Below are positions 42,080-50,031 of a stretch of 64,000 nucleotides of DNA, one piece after another. Made by a program: the position numbers and the translations under genes. The notes below the pieces were generated by a model. The model ran no database searches. It was not told the origin of the DNA and worked only from the letters and a program-made list of their open reading frames with translations. How positions within the stretch are numbered: position 1 is the first letter of the stretch; each line of letters begins with the position of its first letter. Origin of the DNA: Bog-473 sp963817735 (GTDB taxonomy: Bacteria > Actinomycetota > Acidimicrobiia > Acidimicrobiales > RAAP-2); NCBI GenBank assembly GCA_963817735.1, contig CAWFPP010000014.1, forward strand, positions 124,001-188,000. The letters are read 5' to 3'.

Positions 42080-42093
42080 TGACACCCGTGTCA
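42080..42093. promoter_or_regulatory. TGAC-N6-GTCA operator site 4
   Basis: TGACACCCGTGTCA, arms TGACA/TGTCA. It sits in the 58-base gap between two divergent acyl-CoA dehydrogenase genes. TAGACT at 42104-42109 is a plausible leaderless -10 for the rightward gene, so the site would lie in its -10/-35 spacer. Confidence 0.78.
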
Positions 42094-42117
42094 GCGGTCA
42101 CCGTAGACTGCGCCGCC

Positions 42118-43272
42118 GTGGACTTCGACCTCTCAGGCGACCAGCAGGCCCTGCGCGACGCCGCTGCGTCGCTCCTCGACAAGATGGCCGGGTCCGACGC
42201 GCTCCGGGCCCGGGTGGGAAGCGGCGTGATCGTCGGGACGCTCCCGGGTGCGGGAGCCGTTTCCGGTGCGGCCACGGATGCCCCGACGGGATACGACGGG
42301 GCCGTGTGGTCGGCCATGGCGGAGCAGGGCTGGTTGGCGATCGAACTGCCCGAGGAGGAGAGCGGCCTGGGGCTGGGCATGGTCGAGCTGGCCGTGCTCT
42401 GCGAGGAGATCGGCCGCCGGCTGGTGGCGGCACCGTTCCTCCCCACCATCGTGGCGCTCGGCGCGCTGTGCGGGGACGAGGCGCGCGCCGACGCCGGGAC
42501 GAAGGAGTGGCGCGAGGCGCTGGGCCTGGGGGACGCGGTGGGCTGTGTCGCCGCTGCACCGGGCTCCGACGGCCTGTCCGTCTCGGGACCGGCGGGTCAG
42601 GTCCGGCTCAGCGGGCAGACGCCCCCGGTCGCCTACGCACCGTCGGCCGATATTGCCGTGGTCCTCGCCCAGGGCGGCGTCTACGGGGTCGACCTGCGCG
42701 CCGAGGGCCGCCCGGCGCCGCTGTCGGCCATGGATCGTACGCGCGAGCTCGGGGTACTCGTCTTCGACGGCACACCGGCGCGTCTCCTCGGCGGCGCGGA
42801 GGCGGCGGCGCGAGTCCTCGACCGGGCTGCCACGCTGGCCAGCGCAGAGATGCTCGGCGCGGCGGACCACGTCCTGGCCCTCACCGTCCAGTACGCCAAG
42901 GACCGTGTGCAGTTCGGCAAGCCGATCGGCTCATTCCAGGCCGTCAAGCACATGCTGGCCGACGCCCTCGTCGACGTGGAAGGGATGCGCTCGACGGTCT
43001 ACTACGCGGCATGGTGCGCCGCGGCGGGGGACCCCGAGCGCGCGCTGTCGGCGAGCATGGCCAAGGCATGGTGCTCGGACGCGTCTCGCCGTGTCATGGC
43101 GGCGGGTCTGCAGGTGCACGGCGGCATCGGCTTCACGTGGGAGCACGACATGCACCTCTACCTGAAACGCGCGCAGCTCGACCAGGTGAGCTACGGGGAC
43201 GCAGCGGCCCACCGTGACCGCATCGCTTCGCTGCTGCGCAGCCGGCTCGAAGCCGGCCAGGCACTGTCCTGA
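42118..43272 (+). CDS. Acyl-CoA dehydrogenase, short divergent subunit type
   Basis: 384 residues. Opens DFDLSGDQQALRDAAASLL; AIELPEEESGLGLGMVELAVL and the C-terminal QVHGGIGFTWEHDMHLYLKRA identify the subunit type. The middle domain lacks the flavin-binding T/SEPxAGSD motif, so it probably needs the divergently encoded partner at 40869. GTG start only eight bases beyond a possible -10, with no ribosome site: a leaderless candidate. Confidence 0.9.
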   Translation: MDFDLSGDQQALRDAAASLLDKMAGSDALRARVGSGVIVGTLPGAGAVSGAATDAPTGYDGAVWSAMAEQGWLAIELPEEESGLGLGMVELAVLCEEIGRRLVAAPFLPTIVALGALCGDEARADAGTKEWREALGLGDAVGCVAAAPGSDGLSVSGPAGQVRLSGQTPPVAYAPSADIAVVLAQGGVYGVDLRAEGRPAPLSAMDRTRELGVLVFDGTPARLLGGAEAAARVLDRAATLASAEMLGAADHVLALTVQYAKDRVQFGKPIGSFQAVKHMLADALVDVEGMRSTVYYAAWCAAAGDPERALSASMAKAWCSDASRRVMAAGLQVHGGIGFTWEHDMHLYLKRAQLDQVSYGDAAAHRDRIASLLRSRLEAGQALS

Positions 43273-43296
43273 CCCGACGGGCCGATCGGGCGACGG

Positions 43297-43953
43297 CTAC
43301 GAGCCCAGCGCCGCCGTGCGCGTGCCGTTGATCTCGAGCAGGACGAGCGCCTGATTCTCGACCCCGCTGGTGGCCCGCTGGCCGTTCGCCAGCGTCTGGG
43401 CCGGCACGACAACGGTCAGGCGCACACCCAAGAGGTAGCCCGCTGACACGGCGGCCCGCTCCCTGACCGTTCCCTGGACGGTGCTGGCGCGCGGCGCGCA
43501 CGTCGTCGCCGTTGAAACGGGCACCCGGGCGTCGTAGGCGGCCAGGGTCTCGGTCCGGACGAAGGCCTTCCCGCTGGGCGTCCAGGGTGTGGAGCCTCCG
43601 ACGATCGCCGTGTAGGCGCTGAGCGTGCACGGAATGGTGGACGGACGGGGGAGCGCAATCAGCTTCGAGCTCGAACCGACCTCCTGATACACGGCCATGC
43701 GGTGCGGGGGCTTGTAGACCACCTGGCGGACCTGGCTGATCGTGCCCTTCGATCCGCCGGCGGAGATCGTGTTGACGAGGTCCATGGCGAAGGACGTCGA
43801 GCCGGTTGGCGTGCCGAAGGTCCGGGTCGAACCGTTCTGCACCGCCAAGGTCGCCCCGCTCGGGGCCGATGACGCGCCGAGAACGGCGAAGCCCAGCGTG
43901 CCGACCGCGAGGATGGCGAGCAGAACCAGCGGTATCAGGTTCCGGTGTGGCAC
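43297..43953 (-). CDS. Membrane-anchored or secreted protein, unknown function
   Basis: 218 residues. An N-terminal hydrophobic segment (LIPLVLLAILAVGTLGFAVLG) follows a short basic start, giving a signal anchor or uncleaved signal peptide. The rest is Ser/Thr-rich beta-type sequence with two Cys (IPCTLSAY and TTCAPRAS) that may form a disulfide. No lipobox and no known domain. It lies alone between the dehydrogenase and the ligase gene; similar low-complexity exported proteins are common in this lineage. Confidence 0.72.
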   Translation of the reverse strand: MPHRNLIPLVLLAILAVGTLGFAVLGASSAPSGATLAVQNGSTRTFGTPTGSTSFAMDLVNTISAGGSKGTISQVRQVVYKPPHRMAVYQEVGSSSKLIALPRPSTIPCTLSAYTAIVGGSTPWTPSGKAFVRTETLAAYDARVPVSTATTCAPRASTVQGTVRERAAVSAGYLLGVRLTVVVPAQTLANGQRATSGVENQALVLLEINGTRTAALGS

Positions 43954-44024
43954 GAGCCAAAGCTAGTGCGGGGCCCCGTCGCCGGCGCGACATCGCCGAA
44001 TCGTCGGGAGAAGTGGTACGCGAA

Positions 44025-45539
44025 TCAGCTGGCGGCGGCGCGGCGCTGCAGGGCGGCCCGGTCGGGCTTGCCCGAGCCGAGCAATGGCAGCTGATGGAGC
44101 CGCTCGACCTTCTCGGGCGTCTTGAACACAGCCATGCCGCGGCCGGCGAACCACCGGCGGCACGCCTCGAGGTCGAACGGCACGGCGGATTCGACGAAGG
44201 CGGCGACGCGCTCACCCATGAGGGGGTCCGGATAGCCCACGGCGACCGCGTGGTGGATGTCGGGATGCGCCTCGAGCGCGGCCTCGACTTCGGAGGCCGA
44301 GATGTTCTCGCCGCCCCGGATGATCACGTCCCTCAGACGCCCCACAATGCGCACCCAGCCGTCGTGGTCGACCGTCGCCAGGTCGCCGGTGCGGAACCAG
44401 CCACCCCGGGCGATGACCTTGGCCGTCTGCGACGCGTCGGCGTAGCCGGCGAACATCTCCGGTCCGCGCACCCAGAGCTCGCCCGGGCTCCCGGTCGCGC
44501 GGCGCGTCCCCGACTCAGGGTCCGAGACGCGGAGCTCGACGTCGCCGACGGCGCGTCCGTCGGTGTCGCGGGCCTTCTCGAACGGATCGTCGTCGGTGCT
44601 GGTGGTCACCGTCGGTGCCTCCGTCGAGCCGTACGTGCGTTTCACGCGGCAGTCGAAGATTCGCGCCGTGTCCTCCACGAACGCCGGTGTCACAGAGGCA
44701 CCTCCACTCGAAATCAGGCGCACCGTCGCCACGTCCGTGGCGGGACGCGTGCCCAGGGCGCGTGCCATGGCGATGAAGAAGGTCGGCGGGCCGGCCAGGA
44801 AGGAAATGCGCTCGCGCGCCACGAGGTCCAGTGCCTGTTCGGGGTCGAAGCGGCGCACCAGGACCGAGCGCAGGCCGGCGGCGCCCGGCACCAGCACGCC
44901 GTTGAGCAGCCCGGAGATGTGGGCCATCGGCGCGGGCATGAGCACCGCGTCGGCGGGGCCGAGCCCGTGGACCCCGGCCATCAGCGAGGCCTTCCAGCTC
45001 AGGCCGCGTTGGGTGTGCAGCACGGCCTTCGGGACACCGGTCGAGCCCGAGGTGAACAGGACCAGGGCGACGTCGGAGGGCCGGCCGGGGCAGGTGCCGG
45101 CCGGCACGGGGGCACCGCCGAGCGCGTCAGCCAGCGCGCCGGGGTCGGAGAACGCCGCCGGGTCGAGCTCCACGACGAGGGCGGGATCGATCTGGCCCAG
45201 CGCTGCCGCGACATCCGCCGCGCCGAACGAGTGCAGGACGGGCGCGGCCACGGCGGCGATGCGCCAGCAGGCGCGGGTCAAGATGGTGGCCGCCAAGCTG
45301 TTGGGGACCTGCCACGCCACCGCTTCACCGCGTCGGACGCCCCGGGCCCGCAGCCCGCCCGCGACCGTGGCGACCAGCGCGTCGACCTGCGCGGGGGAGA
45401 GCCGTGTGGCACCGTCGACCACCTCACCGCCGTGCGCGGTGAGCAGAGAGTCGAGGGTGGGCACGTCCCAGGGCCCGCCGGGCTGCCGGTAGCGCCGGGC
45501 CTGGTCGGGGACCCAAGTCGGTCGGAGACGGGCCGTCAC
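44025..45539 (-). CDS. AMP-forming acyl-CoA ligase
   Basis: 504 residues of the ANL superfamily. LVLFTSGSTGVPKAVLHTQ is the ATP-binding loop, KRTYGSTEAPTV the adenine motif and GWFRTGDLATVDHDG the conserved Asp. RDVIIRGGENISASEVE is the hinge, and LPLLGSGKPDRAAL ends with the catalytic Lys segment. All are intact, so it should activate a carboxylic acid to its CoA ester. It differs from the ligase at 27773 in substrate-pocket regions. GTG start chosen at the beginning of the conserved protein; a longer frame to 45563 looks unlikely. Monocistronic. Confidence 0.92.
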   Translation of the reverse strand: MTARLRPTWVPDQARRYRQPGGPWDVPTLDSLLTAHGGEVVDGATRLSPAQVDALVATVAGGLRARGVRRGEAVAWQVPNSLAATILTRACWRIAAVAAPVLHSFGAADVAAALGQIDPALVVELDPAAFSDPGALADALGGAPVPAGTCPGRPSDVALVLFTSGSTGVPKAVLHTQRGLSWKASLMAGVHGLGPADAVLMPAPMAHISGLLNGVLVPGAAGLRSVLVRRFDPEQALDLVARERISFLAGPPTFFIAMARALGTRPATDVATVRLISSGGASVTPAFVEDTARIFDCRVKRTYGSTEAPTVTTSTDDDPFEKARDTDGRAVGDVELRVSDPESGTRRATGSPGELWVRGPEMFAGYADASQTAKVIARGGWFRTGDLATVDHDGWVRIVGRLRDVIIRGGENISASEVEAALEAHPDIHHAVAVGYPDPLMGERVAAFVESAVPFDLEACRRWFAGRGMAVFKTPEKVERLHQLPLLGSGKPDRAALQRRAAAS

Positions 45540-45744
45540 GGCAGGGCACCATACCCGGCACACTCCGGCTCATGAGTCATGACCTGGCGTATCAACACCT
45601 TGTCGTTGGTGTCGTCTTTCCAAGAACCTGAACTGGCTTGACGGCCGCGCGACCTCCGATCCGGTTGTGCGGAAAGTCGTATCCGATGAAAAGGACCATT
45701 CTCTCTATCAGGATCGCCACAGGTCGCTTACCGTGAGTCTCACG

Positions 45745-45942
45745 ATGACGCCATATGAGGAAATCGGCCCTCACGGCGTCCTACCGCCCGGTGGAGGCGG
45801 CATATGGCACATGATCGAGTCGCCGCTCGATCCTCATGCGCTCTGCGGAAAGCCCTTGCTTTATGGCGCCCGCCTGCGACCGTGGACAGACGTGCCGGAC
45901 GAGGACCGTTGTGGCCTTTGCCTGAGGCAAGCCGACCTATAG
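45745..45942 (+). CDS. Small Cys/His (zinc-ribbon-like) protein
   Basis: 65 residues from the ATG, or 91 from a GTG at 45667. The sequence IWHMIESPLDPHALCGKPLLYG...CGLCLRQADL has a His/Cys...CxxC pattern suitable for one zinc ion, as in small actinobacterial proteins of unknown role. Base composition of this ~450-base stretch (45580-46050) is clearly less GC-rich than its neighbours, hinting at a different history. No operon partners. The spacers on either side (about 200 and 180 bases) show no other gene. Confidence 0.6.
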   Translation: MTPYEEIGPHGVLPPGGGGIWHMIESPLDPHALCGKPLLYGARLRPWTDVPDEDRCGLCLRQADL

Positions 45943-46089
45943 CTATTGACGCCCGTAGTACGGCCGAATCCGCTGGGTGAAGTTATTTGGGCCGTCGCCT
46001 GACTCGTCAAAGACGATCAGCCCCTCCCTCTGCACTCTTCTTCAGCCGAATCGGAGGGTAAAGGTGCAAAGACCCGGGCCCCGGTATCG

Positions 46090-46103
46090 TGACGCCGATG
46101 TCA
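46090..46103. promoter_or_regulatory. TGAC-N6-GTCA operator site 5
   Basis: TGACGCCGATGTCA, arms TGAC/GTCA. It ends 20 bases before the GTG of the acyl-CoA dehydrogenase, just upstream of its GGAGGG ribosome site, consistent with a repressor site near the transcription start. Confidence 0.7.
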
Positions 46104-46123
46104 GAGCGGTGGAGGGAGCCGGC

Positions 46124-47266
46124 GTGGATCTCGCGCTGAAAGAAGAGGACGAGGAGTTTGCCGCCTCGTTCCGTGAGTGGTTGGTGGAGCATCTGCGACG
46201 CCCACCCGCCTTCGTCGACCTGGCCGACGAGGTGGCCTGGGGGCGGCAGTGGCAGGCCACGCTGGCCGCCGACCGCTGGGTCGGTGTGCATTGGCCGCGT
46301 TCCTACGGCGGGCGTAGCGCCACTCCCGTGCAGGTCGCCTTGTACCAGAGCGAGTACGCGCGGTCCCAGGCACCGCAGCCGGTCAACCGGGTGGGCATCA
46401 ACTTGGTCGGGCCGACCCTGCTGGCGCACGGGACCGAGGACCAACGCTTGCGCTACCTGCCGGCGATCCTGTCGGCCGAGGAGATCTGGTGCCAGCTCTT
46501 CAGCGAGCCCGACGCCGGCAGCGACCTGGCCTCCCTGTCCACCCGGGCCACACCGGTCGACGGGGGCTTCGAGCTGACGGGCCGCAAGGTGTGGACGTCC
46601 TACGCCCAGTTCGCCTCGTGGGGCCTGTGCCTGGCCCGGACCGATGCCGACGCGCCGCGGCCCCAGCAGGGCATCACCGCGTTGATCGTGGACATGTCGG
46701 ACCCCGGTGTCGACGTGCGGCCGCTCGTGCAGATGACGGGCGATGCCGAATTCAACGAGGTCTTCCTGACCGATGTCTTCGTGCCGTCCGAGCACGTGGT
46801 GGGGATCGAGGGGCAGGGGTGGACCGTCGCCGGCTCCACGCTGGCGCACGAGCGCGGCACCAACTTCCCCTTCAAGGAACAGGTGGTCCACGAGGCCTAT
46901 CTGGCCCGGCTGTACGAGGAGGCGCGGGGCAACGGCACTCTCGACGACCCTCTGGTGGCCGACGCCTTGGCGCGCGCCGCCATCGATCTGCACGTGCTCC
47001 GCCTGCACAACCTTCGTACCCTTACCCGGCTCGGACGGGGCGAGGAGCCGGGTCCCGAGTCGAGTTGGGTCAAGCTCATGTGGACGAGCATGACGCAGGG
47101 CTTGTCGGACGCGGCGCTGCTCGTGACCGGACGCGACGCCTCGTCCGCCGAGGCCGGCCCCTGGGCCCGCCAGTGGCTGTGGAGCAAGGCGGCCAGCATC
47201 GCCGGCGGGACGTCCCAGGTGCAGCGCGACATCATCGCCGGGCGGATCTTGGGCCTGCCGCGCTAG
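46124..47266 (+). CDS. Acyl-CoA dehydrogenase, FAD-motif subunit type
   Basis: 380 residues. WCQLFSEPDAGSDLASLSTRA (core LFSEPDAGSDLASLSTRA), TGRKVWTSYAQFASWG, FNEVFLTDVFVPSEHVVG and IAGGTSQVQRDIIAGRILG are present. Closely related to the product of 40869-42059, probably a paralogue. GGAGGG site and GTG start. There is no short partner gene beside it, so it may act alone or share a partner subunit made elsewhere. Confidence 0.92.
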   Translation: MDLALKEEDEEFAASFREWLVEHLRRPPAFVDLADEVAWGRQWQATLAADRWVGVHWPRSYGGRSATPVQVALYQSEYARSQAPQPVNRVGINLVGPTLLAHGTEDQRLRYLPAILSAEEIWCQLFSEPDAGSDLASLSTRATPVDGGFELTGRKVWTSYAQFASWGLCLARTDADAPRPQQGITALIVDMSDPGVDVRPLVQMTGDAEFNEVFLTDVFVPSEHVVGIEGQGWTVAGSTLAHERGTNFPFKEQVVHEAYLARLYEEARGNGTLDDPLVADALARAAIDLHVLRLHNLRTLTRLGRGEEPGPESSWVKLMWTSMTQGLSDAALLVTGRDASSAEAGPWARQWLWSKAASIAGGTSQVQRDIIAGRILGLPR

Positions 47267-47287
47267 CCGTCGCGCCGGGCCTCGCCG

Positions 47288-47318
47288 CGTCGCGCCGGAC
47301 CGGGTGGGCGGCGCGACG
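47288..47318. terminator. Bidirectional hairpin between convergent genes
   Basis: CGTCGCGCCG and CGGCGCGACG form a perfect 10-base stem with an 11-base loop, between the end of the dehydrogenase gene and the end of the transporter gene. A second copy of the left arm occurs at 47268-47277. No T-run follows, which is common in GC-rich actinobacteria. Confidence 0.55.
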
Positions 47319-47321
47319 GCG

Positions 47322-48194
47322 TCAGCTGGCGAGTGACGGGTTGGGCGGGCCGTCGACCGCAACGGGCTCCTCGGAGCCGGCGAGGAGTGCGATGCCGACC
47401 ACGGCGACGACAAGTCCGATGACCGTGGATCCGGCATGGCCGGTACCGGACCTCGCCAGCGTCTCCCCGTAGACGGCGATGCCGAGGATCACGCTCGAGA
47501 ACAGGGTGACCGAGTTGCTCGAGGCCATGGCCGGCGCCAGCACGCCTGTCTTCAGTGCGGATTGCTGGAGCACGAACCCGCTCACGGCAGAGAGGATCAG
47601 CACGTAGATCGTCCAGCTGGTGAGCAACGGCAGGATGCCACCACCGATCTGGGTGACGAACGTCTTTGTCACAGCCGCCTGCAGGCCGTAGCCGAGTCCC
47701 GCTGCAGCGCCGAAGACGAGCGCCCTGGCGGCGCCGCTGCAGCGCCGGCCCAGCACGAAGAGCGCGAAGACGGCGACACCGATCGTGATGCAGGCCCACC
47801 ACCACGCGGCCGCTTCGGGCTGCGTCGTTCCCCCTTGGGGCTGTCCGGCTGAGATGAAGAAGATGATGCCGACGACGGTCAGGACGGCCCCGCTCAGCGC
47901 CCGGCGGCCGATGTGCTGGTTGGTCAGCAGCGCGCCGAGTGGCAGCGCGATGACCAGACTGAGCGCCGTCAGGGACTGCACGACAACCAGCGAACCGCGA
48001 TCGAGCGCCATCGCCTGGACGACCCAGCCGGTGCATTGCAGGACGGTGCCGGCGAGCCAGACGGGACGATGGAGGATCTGCAGCAGGAAGCGCGGGTCGT
48101 CGCCACCCGCCGTGGTGGAGAGCGTCCCCTTCTGCTGCAAGACGGTGCCCGATGCGAACAGCAGCGCAGCCAGGATGGCCAGTGCCTCCCCCAT
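47322..48194 (-). CDS. EamA/DMT-family transporter-like membrane protein
   Basis: 290 residues with about nine to ten hydrophobic helices. The layout fits the drug/metabolite transporter superfamily: LAILAALLFASGTVLQQKG opens the first half, and a second set of helices begins with GLGYGLQAAVTKTFV. Family members export or import small metabolites; the substrate cannot be predicted. Some relatives have ten helices and mediate magnesium- or lipid-linked functions. Transcribed alone, ending against the dehydrogenase gene. Confidence 0.82.
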   Translation of the reverse strand: MGEALAILAALLFASGTVLQQKGTLSTTAGGDDPRFLLQILHRPVWLAGTVLQCTGWVVQAMALDRGSLVVVQSLTALSLVIALPLGALLTNQHIGRRALSGAVLTVVGIIFFISAGQPQGGTTQPEAAAWWWACITIGVAVFALFVLGRRCSGAARALVFGAAAGLGYGLQAAVTKTFVTQIGGGILPLLTSWTIYVLILSAVSGFVLQQSALKTGVLAPAMASSNSVTLFSSVILGIAVYGETLARSGTGHAGSTVIGLVVAVVGIALLAGSEEPVAVDGPPNPSLAS

Positions 48195-48249
48195 GACGCA
48201 AGGCTAGCGACATGCACCTGGTGATCGCGGGTGCGGCGTAACCTGTTCC

Positions 48250-49371
48250 ATGCGCGGAAAGGAGTTGTTGTCCCGTCGGGCCACGAGCAACCTCGCCGCG
48301 GTGAAAATGGATCTCGCCGGGGCGACCGCCGACGGTGACGAAGACCGGATCACACTGCTCGAGGCGCTCCTGTCCTCGGGCGGCGACATCCTGGTGTACC
48401 GGCCGCAGCTGCAGCACTATGCGCTCCTCTTCGGCGACCTCGAGGCGGCCGAGCACGTCGCCGTGATCGTTCCCGGCGTCGGCGACGGGACGAACCTGTA
48501 CCGGGACTGGATCCCCGATGCCGTCAACCTCTACAAGGCCAGCACGTCGACGGCCGTCGTCTTGTGGAAGGGCTACGACAACCCGGCGGACATCATGGCC
48601 GCGGCCACAGGTTCGATCGAGTGCAACGAGGATCTGGCGACCGCCGCTGCCGATCTGACCGAATTCGTCGCCTCGCTGTCGCTGGAGCCCGATCAGTCCT
48701 TGACGGTCATCGCCCACAGCTTCGGGTCGATCGTCACAGGCGCGGCCTTGGCCGATGCCGGGCTGGAGGTCACCGACGTCGTGGTGGCAGGCAGCCCGGG
48801 CATGACCGTCGACGGCCTGCGCGACCTCCACCTCCAGCAGGCACACTTCTTCTCTGAGCAGGCACCGGGTGACGCCGTCGCCGAGCTCGGGGTCTTCGGC
48901 GCGTCTCCTGCCTCGCCCCAGTTCGGCGGCACCCGGATGAGCACGAACGCGCCCGATCGTCCGCCGGTCACGCGGCACTCGCGCTACTTCGAGCCGGGGT
49001 CCGCCGCGCTCGAGAACATGGTCGACGTCGTCACCGGGGAGTACTCTGAGATCGGGCGCCACCGGGCCGCCTTTCCCGAGATCGCCGGGGGACTGGTGGC
49101 CTGGGCACTGCGCATGCCGGTGGTCCCTCTGCGGGCGGTCGGGCGCCACTACCGGGGTCCGGGTTTCCGGGTGCTGACCAACTGGTGCCAACTGGTCGAC
49201 CTCGGGGCGAGCGAGACCGGGAACCTGGTCTGCGAGGTCCTCGACGAGGGCGAGCGCGCGCTCCACTGGTTCGCCGTCCGCGTGGGCGCGGTCCACCCGC
49301 CCGACGGGGCGTCCCCGCCCCCCGCGGGACCCGTCGCCGACCGGGCCGCCGAAGATTCCGAACCTGCCTGA
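48250..49371 (+). CDS. DUF1023-type alpha/beta hydrolase
   Basis: 373 residues. VIVPGVGDGTNLY and TVIAHSFGSIVTGAALADAG contain the nucleophile elbow with Ser157. VVVAGSPGM follows as in actinobacterial DUF1023 hydrolases. An acid residue and His are expected near ARFTND/TGEYSEIGRHRAAFPE (the GRHR or neighbouring His is a candidate). Substrate unknown; probably an intracellular esterase since no signal peptide is seen. It is divergent from the transporter gene with a 55-base gap. Confidence 0.85.
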   Translation: MRGKELLSRRATSNLAAVKMDLAGATADGDEDRITLLEALLSSGGDILVYRPQLQHYALLFGDLEAAEHVAVIVPGVGDGTNLYRDWIPDAVNLYKASTSTAVVLWKGYDNPADIMAAATGSIECNEDLATAAADLTEFVASLSLEPDQSLTVIAHSFGSIVTGAALADAGLEVTDVVVAGSPGMTVDGLRDLHLQQAHFFSEQAPGDAVAELGVFGASPASPQFGGTRMSTNAPDRPPVTRHSRYFEPGSAALENMVDVVTGEYSEIGRHRAAFPEIAGGLVAWALRMPVVPLRAVGRHYRGPGFRVLTNWCQLVDLGASETGNLVCEVLDEGERALHWFAVRVGAVHPPDGASPPPAGPVADRAAEDSEPA

Positions 49372-49420
49372 GGTCTGTCGCGCCCGCCCTCCGGCTCGAG
49401 GGGGTCCGAGGATCCTAACC

Positions 49421-49434
49421 TGACGCCCGTGTCA
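49421..49434. promoter_or_regulatory. TGAC-N6-GTCA operator site 6
   Basis: TGACGCCCGTGTCA, flanked by C and G to give CTGAC...GTCAG. It lies 33 bases before the ATG of the GMC small-subunit gene. TACGTT at 49456-49461 is a possible leaderless -10. Identical to site 3. Confidence 0.75.
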
Positions 49435-49467
49435 GCAATCGGGGCGCAGTCACGCTACGTTTGCCCG

Positions 49468-50031
49468 ATGCCCGTCTGGCTGAGCGAACACGAGTACGCA
49501 ACGTTGCGGGCCGCCTGCGCGCAGATGCTGCCCTCCGCCGAGGGGACGCCCGGCGCGGAGGAGGCCGGAGTGGCCGACTACATCGACGGTTTTCTGGGGG
49601 CGTTCTCTTTCGACCCGCCCCGCATCTGGGCCGGCGGCCCGACCTCGGGACGCAAGGGCGGTGTGGCCGGCTTCGCCGACTTCCACCGCCTGGCCCCATT
49701 GGACGAGCTGGCGTGGCGTATGCGTCTCGAGGGCTCCCAGGGGCGGCCCGAGCGCGAGTTCAACGGGCCTGTCGTTGGGCTGCAGGAGCGCTACCGCCAG
49801 GGCTTGGGTGCACTCGGCGGCGACTTCACGGAGGTGGACGGGAAGGAGCAGCGCCGCCGGCTGCGTGCCGACGAGGCCTTCTGCGAGCTCTTGTGGGAGC
49901 ACTGCTGCGAAGGCATGTACGGGGCGCCCGAGTACGGGGGCAACCGCGACACCATCGGGTGGGACTACATCGACTACGAGGGCGACGTGCAGCCGCGGGG
50001 CTACAGCGACGCTGAGGTGTCACAGCCATGA
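49468..50031 (+). CDS. Gluconate 2-dehydrogenase subunit 3-like protein
   Basis: 187 residues. The opening LSEHEYATLRAACAQMLPSAEGTPGAEEAGVADYID (core TLRAACAQMLPSAEGTPGA) is characteristic of subunit 3 of membrane FAD dehydrogenases such as gluconate and FAD-glucose dehydrogenase. There it acts as a chaperone or small subunit of the GMC flavoprotein. No Tat signal is seen, unlike the classical periplasmic forms. ATG at 49468 preferred to a GTG at 49429, which lies inside the operator. It overlaps the GMC gene by four bases. Confidence 0.85.
   Translation: MPVWLSEHEYATLRAACAQMLPSAEGTPGAEEAGVADYIDGFLGAFSFDPPRIWAGGPTSGRKGGVAGFADFHRLAPLDELAWRMRLEGSQGRPEREFNGPVVGLQERYRQGLGALGGDFTEVDGKEQRRRLRADEAFCELLWEHCCEGMYGAPEYGGNRDTIGWDYIDYEGDVQPRGYSDAEVSQP

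Noticed and set aside
45592..45774. 60-codon frame on the minus strand
   Set aside because: No ribosome site or domain; the plus-strand Cys/His protein in the same stretch is better supported.
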